A stretch of 64,000 nt of DNA from Marinobacter fonticola. Its GTDB lineage: Bacteria > Pseudomonadota > Gammaproteobacteria > Pseudomonadales > Oleiphilaceae. Positions 17,631 to 27,148 of this stretch are shown here, piece after piece (the stretch's first letter is position 1; each line of letters starts with the position of its first letter). Location: the NCBI RefSeq assembly GCF_008122265.1, contig NZ_CP043042.1, positions 2,170,001 through 2,234,000 of the forward strand. The letters run 5' to 3'. The position numbers were made by a program, and so were the translations under genes. The notes beneath the pieces were generated by a model. It ran no database searches, was not told where the DNA came from, and was given only the letters and a program-made list of their open reading frames with translations.

Positions 17631-19766
17631 ATGAAGCCTGATACGACATCGCCACTCTTCCACATTGTCGGTAAAGATTCAGGCAGCTTGCAGGAGGAGT
17701 CTCTGAAGCTACTGGTCATCGACGATGACGAGTTAAGTCGTGCACACCTAAAGGTGGTGTTATCGACACAGTCTATGAACGTTTACGAGTCGGCGAGTGG
17801 GGAAGACGGGTTACGGCAGATACAGGAGGCCGATTTTGACCTTATCCTTCTAGATGTGCGAATGCCGTATATGGACGGTTTCGAAGTATGTCAGGCTATC
17901 CGCCGAAGGCAAGTGGGCTCGGATTTGCCTATCGTAATGCTGACCGGTAGCGACGAGGTTGAGTCCATTACCAAGGCTCTCGATGCTGGCGCTAATGACT
18001 TCATAACAAAGCCGTTCCGTACCTCTCTGCTGGCCAAAAGGGTCAGGCACATTGTTTCAGCGCACCGCAATCAACTGCAGTTGGAGCAACAACGCGCCGA
18101 GCAACTTGCGTTGATCGATGCGTTACCAGATGCCATTTGTCGCTTTGATGCCGGCGGCTATCTCTTGGGTGCTAAGTTAGGCGCCAATGTGCCTAAAGCT
18201 CTGAACCAGGGTTTCAGGCAAGGCGCGAGTTTCATTGACTTGTTCGGACCGGTTGATGGAGCCATCGTCGAGCAGGCGTTTCTTGAAGCAATCGATCTTG
18301 GACAGGCTATTACCGATATCCATCTGCAAGATACCCAGGAATGTTTTCTGGAAATCAGATTTGCGAAGACCCCCTCTGACGAGATGCTGTGTATTATGCG
18401 AGATAATACCCAGCGTGAGCTTCAGAAGCGGAGAATCGAAGCCCTCTCCCTAACGGACCTGGTAACCGGTTTGCCCAACAGGGCGTACCTCATACAGCTG
18501 CTGCAGCTGCATGCTGATCTGCGCGCGGGCGAGCCCCAGGTATTGGTCAAAGTGTGTTTCGACTCGATTGACTCCGTGGCCGATACGATAGGTGGAAAAG
18601 TTACAGAGCATGCTCAGAGGATGATTGGTAACAAGTTATCGATGGTAGCTGACGCGTACTCTTCCCGGGACTCCAACCGCGTTGGGAAGAATTTATCTCC
18701 AGCGATTGCTGCTTGCACGGGCATTGGGGAATTCTGGCTTATGGTTACATCCCCCAATAATCGTGCCTTTTTCGATGGTCTAATTGACGCACTTTTTCTG
18801 GAATTTGAGCCGGTTCTAGAAGTTCAACAATACGCATTAAATGTTACGCCACGGGTAGGATTGACTGAATTTGTGGCTGGCGAATTACCTGTCGAGGCCT
18901 TGATACAGCAGGCAGCCTTGGCTGCAAAATCATATGGTTCAACATCCGATCGGCGGCTTGGATACTATCATCCGGAGCTTGAGCGTAAAGCCCGTCGGGC
19001 GATCGCCATCGAGACAGCGTTACGCGCTGCTATCGACAAACAACAGCTTTCCATGATGTTTCAGCCGAAGATATGCGCCCTAACCCACCGGATTTGCGGC
19101 GCGGAAGCACTAGTGCGTTGGAATTCGGAAGAATACGGTGCTGTTTCACCTGCCGACTTCATACCCATTGCTGAAGAAACAGGCCTGATACTTCCTCTTG
19201 GCGAGTTCGTGCTCCAGTCGGTTAGTCGGCAAATCAGCCGATGGAAAGAGATGGGTTACAATATTGTCCCGATTGCCATTAACGTTTCCGGTCATCAATT
19301 TAACCAGCATTGCTTCAGCGAAAAACTGCTTTCGATTCTAGAGACAAATAATATTAGTCCAGCTGATATCGAGTTGGAGATTACAGAAAGTGTTTTTATG
19401 GATCCTCAGAGCAACGCAATAGCGCTGCTCGAACGTTTTCGCAGGCAAGGCATTCGTATAGCCCTAGACGATTTCGGGACCGGCTTCGCATCCTTGAGCA
19501 TGCTCAAGAGCTTGCCTCTTGACGTACTGAAGATCGATCGCTCATTTGTCTCCGACATCACCGACGAGAACCAGTCATATGGTCTGATAGACGCTATCTT
19601 GACGCTGGGTAAGGCTCAGAATCTCACGGTAGTTGCGGAAGGGGTCGAAACCGACGAGCAGTTGCGCTACCTACGTGATGGGGGTTGCCAAATAATCCAG
19701 GGTTTTCTCACCGGTAAACCGTGCTCCGCAGAATCATTGGCAGAGAATTTTCTTGATCGATGCTAG
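17631..19766 (+). CDS. REC-PAS-GGDEF-EAL cyclic-di-GMP protein
   Basis: A 711-residue response regulator with an output that degrades c-di-GMP. Receiver domain (~25-145, phospho-Asp near 75 in LILLDVRMPYMDGFEV), a PAS-like region (~160-275), then a GGDEF domain whose start is normal (LTDLVTGLPNRAYL) but whose active loop reads GIGEF, so cyclase activity is doubtful. The EAL domain (~455-705) keeps EALVRW, ELEITESVF, LDDFGTGFASLS, LKIDRSFV and VVAEGVET, so it is expected to be an active phosphodiesterase. GAGGAAACGGG precedes the ATG. It is divergent from the PhnD operon and shares its boxes. Its TAG stop lies inside the left end of the MITE-like element. Confidence 0.92.
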   Translation: MKPDTTSPLFHIVGKDSGSLQEESLKLLVIDDDELSRAHLKVVLSTQSMNVYESASGEDGLRQIQEADFDLILLDVRMPYMDGFEVCQAIRRRQVGSDLPIVMLTGSDEVESITKALDAGANDFITKPFRTSLLAKRVRHIVSAHRNQLQLEQQRAEQLALIDALPDAICRFDAGGYLLGAKLGANVPKALNQGFRQGASFIDLFGPVDGAIVEQAFLEAIDLGQAITDIHLQDTQECFLEIRFAKTPSDEMLCIMRDNTQRELQKRRIEALSLTDLVTGLPNRAYLIQLLQLHADLRAGEPQVLVKVCFDSIDSVADTIGGKVTEHAQRMIGNKLSMVADAYSSRDSNRVGKNLSPAIAACTGIGEFWLMVTSPNNRAFFDGLIDALFLEFEPVLEVQQYALNVTPRVGLTEFVAGELPVEALIQQAALAAKSYGSTSDRRLGYYHPELERKARRAIAIETALRAAIDKQQLSMMFQPKICALTHRICGAEALVRWNSEEYGAVSPADFIPIAEETGLILPLGEFVLQSVSRQISRWKEMGYNIVPIAINVSGHQFNQHCFSEKLLSILETNNISPADIELEITESVFMDPQSNAIALLERFRRQGIRIALDDFGTGFASLSMLKSLPLDVLKIDRSFVSDITDENQSYGLIDAILTLGKAQNLTVVAEGVETDEQLRYLRDGGCQIIQGFLTGKPCSAESLAENFLDRC

Positions 19767-20021
19767 TACACTATCTGGTTAATTCACTGACTTACTGCGA
19801 GCTTCTGCAGGCATGGTGGTTCCATATCAAAGAGCAGCAACGCAGATCCAAAGCCTTCAGAAGCTCGCCCCGAGGGACGTCCTGAGAATCTAGCTAGCGG
19901 CGTTGCGGCGACTCGATGTCGAACCGCCGGAGCGCCGGCCGCCACCCCATCATCACCGCGCCCTGCTACCCAGATTCTCAAAGTCTCATTAAGTCAGCGA
20001 ATTAACCAAGCAGTGCACTAG
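19763..20021. mobile_element. 259-bp MITE-like element with 35-bp inverted ends
   Basis: The ends at 19763-19797 and 19987-20021 are inverted repeats with 29 of 35 bases identical, both starting CTAGT. Inside are two more perfect 9-bp inverted pairs: 19799-19807 with 19858-19866, and 19883-19891 with 19972-19980. Folded as RNA it would make a long basal stem carrying two arms. No transposase is encoded and no target duplication is obvious. The left end supplies the stop codon of the EAL gene. It could be a non-autonomous transposon or a structured repeat of another type. Confidence 0.6.
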
Positions 20022-20144
20022 TGACACAGTCTCAACGCCAGCCTATGCCTGACGCCTCATACCTATAAAGAGCGTTTTACGCAGGTGCAGGATGAGGTAG
20101 TTTACCGAACCGGTGCAATCCAAAACTCAGCGCAACGAATAGAG

Positions 20145-20170
20145 AGGCCACCGCATTTGATGGCCTTTTT
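20145..20170 (+). terminator. intrinsic terminator
   Basis: AGGCCA and TGGCCT form a perfect 6-bp stem with a 10-base loop, followed by five T. It points rightward and probably ended the EAL gene transcript before the MITE-like element came between them. The stretch 20022-20144 shows no gene. Confidence 0.7.
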
Positions 20171-20256
20171 AAAAGTGTTCCTTCCTGAAATATGATGTCA
20201 GCCACTGGCTAAAAGTATGAATAGCGTTACCACCGCCTGAAAGCACACCCAGTGCT

Positions 20257-21399
20257 TCAGAACACCGTCCCTTCACCGGGCGCCGGCGGGACTGATGTCC
20301 AGCTTTCCGCGTCGCCTCGCCCCGGCAAGCTGACCCAGAAAGGAGGCGAAAAACCTTCCAGTATGTTTTTATCCGGGCTAACCGGGCCAGGTACGGCTAA
20401 GGCTGCTTTGAGCTGAATGGAGGCCGAACAGTTTATATCGCCTTGAAAAGGCGCTAACAATTCGTTAACAGCCTGTTGAATCAGTGGAAAAGAACCCAGA
20501 TCAAGCGAGTCAATGAGTCGCTGAAGCACAATGTAAACTGTAGCATTCACCAGGTTATCGCCTTCCAGTTTCATGGCTTCTGGGCAACACAAGGTCCCGA
20601 TTTCTACAGCCGGGATCTGTTGGCCGCTAGGCAATAGCAAAGCGTTAACGGAGGAAGCTGTAGAACTAAGTAGCGTATCGATTGCCGGAAGGTAATTGGC
20701 GAGCACATCTCCCTGCTCACTATAGCTTCCGGGGCACTCGCAAGGTTCCAACGTATTAATCAGGCAACCCGTGAACGCAGGTACAGTAGACTTATCTTCG
20801 AGGTTCACGGTCTCGCAGGGGTCCCCTACAACTATTTTTTGCGATACCCAGCGCGAACCTATTTTGCTTGGTGGAACTGGACACGCCTGTGGACTCTCGC
20901 TAAAAAGTGCGCCAGGCAAACCATTTTCACCAGCACCGACCGCATAGTTGGCCATGCCTTGGAGCGCGTTGAAATAGCTTACATTTCCCGAACCGAACTG
21001 GCCGTCGACACCAATGCTATCGGTAGTTTCGTCACTGATCGTTTTGATGCATGGCGTACCCGTGCAATTGGCCCCGCTGTAATAAATAGCCTCCCTTGAG
21101 GTAAAGCGATCATCGCGAATTGCGATTAAGGTCCTACTTGGACTCACCTTACTTTGGTCCATAAGGAATATTCGCGGAGCATCATGCTCATCGAAATCAA
21201 CCGCTTTTCCGAGGACGGTACCTGCTGCGTCAACAACAATGGCTTCCTGATTCTGTTTCATCACATAATGCTTGACCAGTGCGTCCCGAATGGCCACAAG
21301 TCCAACGAGAGATCCCAGCACCAGAATCGTAATGATCAAGACCAATTCAAGGGTAATCACAAAGCCACGCTGACGACTATTAGGGCTCATGCGTTTCAT
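20257..21399 (-). CDS. large prepilin-like protein of the Tad-type operon
   Basis: About 380 residues. The N-terminus is a short basic leader ending RQRG, then FVITLELVLIITILVLGSL, a hydrophobic helix with an early Glu. This matches the start of the small protein at 29035-29415 (QAG, then FVLTTELVLL), so both look like class III-type prepilins, with Glu at mature position 6 rather than 5. The long C-terminal part is Cys-rich (CTGTPC, LEPCECPG, LCCPE), suggesting disulfide-stabilised surface domains, perhaps a minor or tip pilin. ATG at 21399 is chosen over the TTG at 21432. It is the last gene of the operon that starts at 27921. Confidence 0.75.
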   Translation of the reverse strand: MKRMSPNSRQRGFVITLELVLIITILVLGSLVGLVAIRDALVKHYVMKQNQEAIVVDAAGTVLGKAVDFDEHDAPRIFLMDQSKVSPSRTLIAIRDDRFTSREAIYYSGANCTGTPCIKTISDETTDSIGVDGQFGSGNVSYFNALQGMANYAVGAGENGLPGALFSESPQACPVPPSKIGSRWVSQKIVVGDPCETVNLEDKSTVPAFTGCLINTLEPCECPGSYSEQGDVLANYLPAIDTLLSSTASSVNALLLPSGQQIPAVEIGTLCCPEAMKLEGDNLVNATVYIVLQRLIDSLDLGSFPLIQQAVNELLAPFQGDINCSASIQLKAALAVPGPVSPDKNILEGFSPPFWVSLPGRGDAESWTSVPPAPGEGTVF

Positions 21400-21428
21400 A
21401 GAGATGTTCTCTGGCTTATGGGGAACGT

Positions 21429-22265
21429 TCAAGACAGGTTTTGCAGGAGTTGAAATATTTCCATCATCTTGATTGCTGCGGGGAATAGGACAATTACGCC
21501 AAACATCGGGAGTCCGACCAGAACCATCGCAAACAACATCAGAATGCTTTTCTGACTCATTAATTTCCGATTTAACTCGTGTTGTTGCTCCCTCAGGACA
21601 TAACCCTGACGCGATAGTATCCCTGCGATAGGTGCCCCTGCCTGATGCCCTATCTCCAAAACCGCCGCCAGACGCTCCAATTCCCTTACCCCGGTACGGT
21701 TGAACAGTCTTTGAAAAGCAAGAGTGAAAGATTCACCGGCTTGGAGTTCGTACACCACGACCTTAATTTCCTGTGCGAGCGGGTGACGAATATCGAACCC
21801 AAAGCGGCCCGCCTGTTCAAACGCCATTACGACGGAAGCCCCCGATCGCAGATAGGCATTCATGAGATCAACAAAGAAACTGAGAGCACCCTGGATCTTC
21901 CGATTGCGGTTTTGGGCGCGTTGCCAAAGGTAAAAATCGAAAGAAAACAGAGCAGAGACGGAACTGGGAATCGTGAGCCAGAGTGGAGTCGAAGGTCTGA
22001 CCTCCAGCATCAGTAGCGGCGCCAGCACGGCCAACGATAATTTTAGCGGCCAGTAGGCGACTGCCAGTTCACGAGGGGCAATGCCTGCGCGCCTGATCAG
22101 CGTTGATGGATAAAGCCACGAAGGAAGGGCCGAGCGCGACCAACCAGAATCGATACGCAAAGCCTCTTCGGGTTTAAGTTCCGACCGGCTGAGCAGGTAA
22201 ACCAGTACGAGTCCGAGAGTTGCGACAATACCTAGTACTACGTCCAACAGCCATGAACTCACCAT
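21429..22265 (-). CDS. tadC: TadC-like inner-membrane platform protein
   Basis: A GspF/TadC-type protein (278 aa) of the pilus assembly platform in the inner membrane. It has an N-terminal TM segment (LLDVVLGIVATLGLVLVYLL), a cytosolic T2SSF domain with ALSFFVDLMNAYLRSGASVV and LERLAAVLEIGHQAGAPI, and a C-terminal hydrophobic pair (LMLFAMVLVGLPMFGVIVLF). The frame is open further upstream inside tadB, but the ATG at 22265 overlaps the tadB stop as ATGGTGA, so this start is preferred. Confidence 0.85.
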   Translation of the reverse strand: MVSSWLLDVVLGIVATLGLVLVYLLSRSELKPEEALRIDSGWSRSALPSWLYPSTLIRRAGIAPRELAVAYWPLKLSLAVLAPLLMLEVRPSTPLWLTIPSSVSALFSFDFYLWQRAQNRNRKIQGALSFFVDLMNAYLRSGASVVMAFEQAGRFGFDIRHPLAQEIKVVVYELQAGESFTLAFQRLFNRTGVRELERLAAVLEIGHQAGAPIAGILSRQGYVLREQQHELNRKLMSQKSILMLFAMVLVGLPMFGVIVLFPAAIKMMEIFQLLQNLS

Positions 22266-23140
22266 GTTGGTTTCCTCAGGATACGCCTCATCCACATAAA
22301 TCCCGTAACTTGGCAAAGAATGGCCGCATAGACGACAGCAGGCCCCTGGGGGTGTGCTGTGAGCGGGGCGAGCCACTCGGGCTCTCTCCAAGTAAAAAAC
22401 GGAATTAGCACATACGGTAAGCCCGCTGAAAACAGCAAGGCATATTTTGCCCCGGAGAGCTGCCCCCGCATTTGGATGAAGGTTGTGCGTCGTTGACGCA
22501 GCGCGGAACCCAGCGCTTCCAGGAGCGATTCGAAGTTGGCGCCATCGTGCCACCGCGATATCAGGGTCATCACAAACAGTCGGGTACCGGCGGTCCGATA
22601 CAGGCGCAATAGAGGTCGAGTGGCATTATCGATGCTATCGCCCAGCTTCAACCGGGTCACAATTTCAAGTAATGGCTCACGGACATACCGCGGTGAACCC
22701 TTGGCCGCAGTCTCAATCGACTGTCGCGTGCTTGCGCCGCTTGCGGTAAGCGCTATTACCAGATCGATGACGTCTACAAGTGCAGCTTCGAAGCGCTGGC
22801 CTCGCCAACCGATCAGATCACGAATGAGAACGCCAGCTGCAGGAAGAACGCTTAGGCCAGCGATGGCTGCAAGACCCGTCCGGTCCGGGAACAATGTCTG
22901 AAAAACCAGGGTTACAGTCGTCGCAATAAGCAGCAGACCGGCGAAAAATAGCAGCGGATCAAGATTGATGTTCAAAACCCGAAGCGCTTGCCTGACTGCA
23001 TTAGGCTTAGGGAGTGCAGCACGATTTAAGTCTATAACAGCCTCTTCTTTCGCTGTTCCTTCAAAAAAATGTCGATAGAGAAAGCGTGCTGAATAGATGA
23101 ACACAACGCCGGCTAGGAGAAGTATGATGATTTCGCTCAT
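22259..23140 (-). CDS. tadB: TadB-like inner-membrane platform protein
   Basis: A 293-residue T2SSF-domain protein, partner of TadC in the Tad pilus machine. TM segments lie near residues 1-20, 60-85 and 90-110, with a C-terminal pair. The cytosolic part reads ALVDVIDLVIALTASGASTR and RWHDGANFESLLEALGSAL, typical of TadB. It overlaps the tadA stop by 4 bases, so translation is coupled. Confidence 0.88.
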   Translation of the reverse strand: MSEIIILLLAGVVFIYSARFLYRHFFEGTAKEEAVIDLNRAALPKPNAVRQALRVLNINLDPLLFFAGLLLIATTVTLVFQTLFPDRTGLAAIAGLSVLPAAGVLIRDLIGWRGQRFEAALVDVIDLVIALTASGASTRQSIETAAKGSPRYVREPLLEIVTRLKLGDSIDNATRPLLRLYRTAGTRLFVMTLISRWHDGANFESLLEALGSALRQRRTTFIQMRGQLSGAKYALLFSAGLPYVLIPFFTWREPEWLAPLTAHPQGPAVVYAAILCQVTGFMWMRRILRKPTW

Positions 23141-24459
23141 GAGGGCATCTCCGCAACCTCCCAGATGAGGCGCAAGGACCTGGGCGGCTCGATGCCTTTT
23201 GCCCTGATGGTTTCCAAAAATAGCGGTCTAATCCCGCAGTCTGTATGTGTAGAGCGGCTTATTGGCGCAGTTCCCGATACATGCAGCTCTCGATTTATCG
23301 AAAGCGCCGTTTTTCTCAGACGGAAAAGTTCAACCACTTCAATACATCCAGGGGCGTCGTGCAGCTCACAGATGCTGGTTATGCGACGCGTTCCATCGCT
23401 CAATCGGGCTACCTGAATAATAAGTTGAACGGCGGATTCGATCATGTCCCGGATCGCCTCCCGTGGGGCGCGACTGTTCGAGAGCAATGCCAGGGTCTCC
23501 ATGCGCTTTAATGCTTGGTGTGGATTATTGGCATGGATTGTCGTCAGGCTGCCATCATGCCCTACGGTCATAGCCTGCAGCATGTCGAATACCTCCTCGC
23601 CGCGAACCTCCCCCACGATAATGCGATCCGCTCGCATTCTTAGTGCCTGTCTTACTAGCATGCGCAGATCGAAGCGCCCTCTCCCCTCTCCGTTACCCTG
23701 CTTGGCTTCCAGCGTTACGACATGACGGTTTCGCAGCGCCAGCTCTGCCGATTCTTCGACGGTAACAATCCGTTCGTTAGAGGGAATGAACTCCGACACT
23801 GCATTCAGCAACGTTGTTTTGCCGGCTCCGGCACCACCGGCGATAACGATGTTAAGTCCGCCCTGGACTGCGAAAATCAATAGATCGGCCATCTCCCGAG
23901 ACAGCATTCCTGATTGGATAAGGTCTTCCAGTGAAGAATGGGATTCGCGAAAACATCGAATGCTGACAAGTGTTCCGGCAGGACTGAGCGGAGGAATCAC
24001 AACATGCATTCGGCTGCCGTCGGGAAGACGGGCATCGACGGCGGGCGTGGCCGAATCCAGATGTTTTCCCTGCGCGGCAATATAGCGGTCGACGAATCGT
24101 CGCAAGTGTGATTCGTCGTCGAAGTGCAGTTGGGTAAGTTCCAGTTTGCCGGATCGGTCCACCCAGATAGACTGGGCGCCGTTTACGAGAATATCCGTAA
24201 TACTGGGGTCCGACATGAGCTCCGTCAGCGGGCCCATGCCGATGACATCATTTTTAATTTGGAGGCATAGGGTACTGATCTCTTGCGGCGACAAACTCAG
24301 GCCCGTAGTCGCCTGTATACCGTCGAGCAGACATTCCAAACGCGCCGTAAGGAGAGATGATCGCTCCGGCGCTAGCGGATCGGCTTCCATAGAAGCAATA
24401 AGTCGCTGGTGAAGGTGCCGCCGCAGCTGTTTCTGGGTATCAGTATCTATGACGCTCAT
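23137..24459 (-). CDS. tadA: TadA/CpaF secretion ATPase
   Basis: The hexameric ATPase that powers Tad pilus assembly from the cytosolic side of the membrane. 440 residues with the CpaF N-terminal helical region, then ITDILVNGAQSIWVDR, Walker A GGAGAGKTT near residue 208, an acidic Walker B region (RADRIIVGEVRGEEVFDML) and the conserved His box GHDGSLTTIHANNP. The length is normal. It overlaps tadD and tadB by 4 bases each. Confidence 0.93.
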   Translation of the reverse strand: MSVIDTDTQKQLRRHLHQRLIASMEADPLAPERSSLLTARLECLLDGIQATTGLSLSPQEISTLCLQIKNDVIGMGPLTELMSDPSITDILVNGAQSIWVDRSGKLELTQLHFDDESHLRRFVDRYIAAQGKHLDSATPAVDARLPDGSRMHVVIPPLSPAGTLVSIRCFRESHSSLEDLIQSGMLSREMADLLIFAVQGGLNIVIAGGAGAGKTTLLNAVSEFIPSNERIVTVEESAELALRNRHVVTLEAKQGNGEGRGRFDLRMLVRQALRMRADRIIVGEVRGEEVFDMLQAMTVGHDGSLTTIHANNPHQALKRMETLALLSNSRAPREAIRDMIESAVQLIIQVARLSDGTRRITSICELHDAPGCIEVVELFRLRKTALSINRELHVSGTAPISRSTHTDCGIRPLFLETIRAKGIEPPRSLRLIWEVAEMPS

Positions 24460-25196
24460 AGCCGCCCCTCCAAAAACAGCCCCAAGTCATGACACACAGG
24501 GTCATGTTCCAAGGCGATGAGACGCCCATGAGGTGCGACAAATTCAGGTTTCAGACTGAAGGCCGTCACGTACTGCTCACAGGCGGCCGGCGCATTCCCG
24601 GCGGTCTCAAACATCAGCCCCCGGTGATAAGCCACGCGCCAGGGGGGCGCCCCAAGCCGTTCGGCCAAGGCTAACGCCCGGAACGCTTGGCTCGGTTCCT
24701 GATCGGCGAAATGGGTCGCGGCCATAATTTCGTGCAGTGAGGGATGCATGGGATTCTGACGTATTTGACTCTCCAGCAGCGACCTTGCCCGCCTGCTATT
24801 GCCTTCCTCAAGCGCAATGCGTGCCCTTAGGATGGCCGCCTCAGGGCGAGGGCGCTCGTTGACGAGAATCTGGTCCAGCAGAAAGCCAGCTTGTTCCCTT
24901 TTTCCTGCGTGGTAGCTCAACAGTGCTGCGGCGAACTTCACGCGTTCATTGGCCGGGAACGTGCTGTAGAGTTGTGAAAGCCGCCGAAGCAGACCCTCGC
25001 AATCCGCCCAGTCACTTTGATGGGAAGCTTCGTTATGGCATGACTCGCCAGCTGTTCGCATCATTTCGTAACGAGCGAGTATGCGGTCGACCTCCCGGTT
25101 AGGGTCTGTGACTTTCGCGGTATAGTGAGATGGATTGGAGGAGCATCCCATCAACGTGAAAGTCAGAACCAGCAGCAGAGCGATGCTAAGTTTCAT
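24456..25196 (-). CDS. tadD: TadD-like TPR lipoprotein
   Basis: A 246-residue protein with a lipoprotein signal (LLLVLTFTLMGCSSN, lipobox LMGC) followed by tetratricopeptide-like helices (AILRARIALEEGNSRRARSL, FRALALAERLGAPPW). TadD-type proteins act as pilotins that place the secretin in the outer membrane. The overlap with the secretin gene upstream fits that role. Confidence 0.78.
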   Translation of the reverse strand: MKLSIALLLVLTFTLMGCSSNPSHYTAKVTDPNREVDRILARYEMMRTAGESCHNEASHQSDWADCEGLLRRLSQLYSTFPANERVKFAAALLSYHAGKREQAGFLLDQILVNERPRPEAAILRARIALEEGNSRRARSLLESQIRQNPMHPSLHEIMAATHFADQEPSQAFRALALAERLGAPPWRVAYHRGLMFETAGNAPAACEQYVTAFSLKPEFVAPHGRLIALEHDPVCHDLGLFLEGRL

Positions 25197-27148
25197 GGGT
25201 ACTCTCCCGAGTGGCGATCGTCACCGATCAGTGCCTGATTCGCGAGATTGAATGTTGACGGAAATGCCCATCTATGGATCTGGCCATTGGGCTCGCGGAC
25301 CAGCGTCGGCGTTACTACGATGACCAACTCTCGGTCCTGCTCACTGTCCGATGTGGCTTCTGCCAAGCGCCCAAACAGGGGAACGCGATGTAAGCCCGGA
25401 GTGTGGGAGCTTTGGCCGGATTGTTCGCTGTAGATCAACCCACCCAGAATAAGTGGCTGCCCATCCTTGAGCCGGGTCGTGGTTCTTATGCTGCGGCTGT
25501 TGAAGGCTGTCGAGTTGAGATCAGTTCCTGTGCTATCACTGATCTGCTGCGTCAACAGTGTGTCGGGCGCCGAGATCGTAGGATTAACATCAAGCGTAAT
25601 TCGATCTGATTCGTCCACCATGGCTCTGACACTCAATTCGACGCCGAATGACTTGAATGTCGTACCGCTGAAGACGCCTGAGGTATTTTGTGCAACCTCG
25701 TCGCCGGATTTTAAGCCTGTTGGCGCGAACGCTGTGGGGATCGGCACTTCGCCACCTACTGAAAAAACGGCTGACTCACCAGCAAGAACCGTCAACGTAG
25801 GCCGAGAGAGCGTTCGGGCGATCCCCTCCTGTTCCATCAGGGAGAACAGCAAGTCGAACGCCGCATCGCTACCCCCCACCTGGAGGTTGTTGGTTAGCGT
25901 GCCGCCGAGAATCTGAAGTGCGTTCTCAACCATAAAACTGTTGACCGGCATTGAAGAGAGGCCACCCAGGGTAAAAAGGCCATCGGTAGCATACTCATCC
26001 GTCACCAGAGAAAAGTCCGGTCGCCAACGGAACATTCGGGATCGATTAATTTCGTGGATCTCGACAGACACCCTGATCTGCGGCAGGTCCCTCACGCGGA
26101 TAATAGAAAGGAGCCGCCCTCCGCCAACTGTGACCAACTTGGATCGGGCTATATTTGAGCGGATGTCGTTATCTTTAAGGCTTGGAGAACCCGTACCCGA
26201 AGTGGAGCCCAGCAATCCGCCACTTTTCGCCGAACGGCGTTCAGCGAGCAGCCCGCCGGATTCGTCGGTCATCGCGATAACCGTACCGGCTCCATCACGA
26301 TTCCCCAGGAAGAGCTTAGATGCCACGTTCAGAATTCTGGTCAGGGTGACCTGGTCACGCACGTCGCCTTCGAGAATCAACGTATCCAGCTCGTCGTCTG
26401 CCAGATCACCACGGATAATCCTACGAATCCTGACCTTCTCTCCGCCCATGGGTTGGATTGCTCCCAGGATTTTTTCCTCCGTTGTAGCGGGGAGTTGGTC
26501 GACCCGGATCAGGTTAATCACTGCTATTCGGCCTTCGTCCAGGTTGCGAGCGTTAAGCCGGAAAGCATCTCCCACGGCCTGTTGCGCCCGGGTTAGCAAA
26601 TGTAAGGGATTAGTATTTCCAACGTCGTTTGTGCCACGTCGTCCAGAGTTTACTGTCGAGGACGATTTGCCATGAGCTCCAAGGTAGTGTCTGGCCGCCA
26701 CTTCTGCGGCCAGCTTGTAGTCAACAGTCGGTACTTGTCCCCGTAAGACCAAGGCTGGACGGTCCGGAGCGAGCTCAAGGTTCACCTCCGGATGAATATC
26801 CTGAAGCGCTTCGCGAAGCACCGAAAGATCTTCGGTTACACTGAAAAGAAATGTTTCGCTGTCGCCATCGGTGTACCAGACTATTAATGTTGTTCGCCCT
26901 ACGTTTTTTGCTAGAAGAAGAAGCTCGCGCCCATCGAGAACCTCGACTTCGAGTGTGTTCTCCTGGCCTACGGCGACACGTTTCAGCTCGCTATCAAAAG
27001 CAAGTCTCGAGTGGGTCCATTGGATAAGCTCTCGGTGATCAGCCGAGCGGCGTCCTGTAGAGTCCTCGACATACACCAGCCCAGCGTAGCCGTGCGAGCT
27101 CAACAGAAGACAAAGTGTCATTACCAACCTCAATTTTGTTGAGTTCAT
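25193..27148 (-). CDS. rcpA: RcpA/CpaC-type outer-membrane secretin
   Basis: 651 residues, signal peptide (MTLCLLLSSHGYAGLVY), an N-terminal pilus-assembly domain (VAVGQENTLEVEVLDGRELL, NVGRTTLIVWYTDG), then the secretin core with EQEGIARTLSRPTLTVLAGESA, SVGGEVPIP and the closing LVIVVTPTLVRE. It forms the outer-membrane channel for the pilus. It is longer than many RcpA proteins because of a middle region with extra Gly/Ser-rich linkers (~290-330). Confidence 0.9.
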   Translation of the reverse strand: MNSTKLRLVMTLCLLLSSHGYAGLVYVEDSTGRRSADHRELIQWTHSRLAFDSELKRVAVGQENTLEVEVLDGRELLLLAKNVGRTTLIVWYTDGDSETFLFSVTEDLSVLREALQDIHPEVNLELAPDRPALVLRGQVPTVDYKLAAEVAARHYLGAHGKSSSTVNSGRRGTNDVGNTNPLHLLTRAQQAVGDAFRLNARNLDEGRIAVINLIRVDQLPATTEEKILGAIQPMGGEKVRIRRIIRGDLADDELDTLILEGDVRDQVTLTRILNVASKLFLGNRDGAGTVIAMTDESGGLLAERRSAKSGGLLGSTSGTGSPSLKDNDIRSNIARSKLVTVGGGRLLSIIRVRDLPQIRVSVEIHEINRSRMFRWRPDFSLVTDEYATDGLFTLGGLSSMPVNSFMVENALQILGGTLTNNLQVGGSDAAFDLLFSLMEQEGIARTLSRPTLTVLAGESAVFSVGGEVPIPTAFAPTGLKSGDEVAQNTSGVFSGTTFKSFGVELSVRAMVDESDRITLDVNPTISAPDTLLTQQISDSTGTDLNSTAFNSRSIRTTTRLKDGQPLILGGLIYSEQSGQSSHTPGLHRVPLFGRLAEATSDSEQDRELVIVVTPTLVREPNGQIHRWAFPSTFNLANQALIGDDRHSGEYP

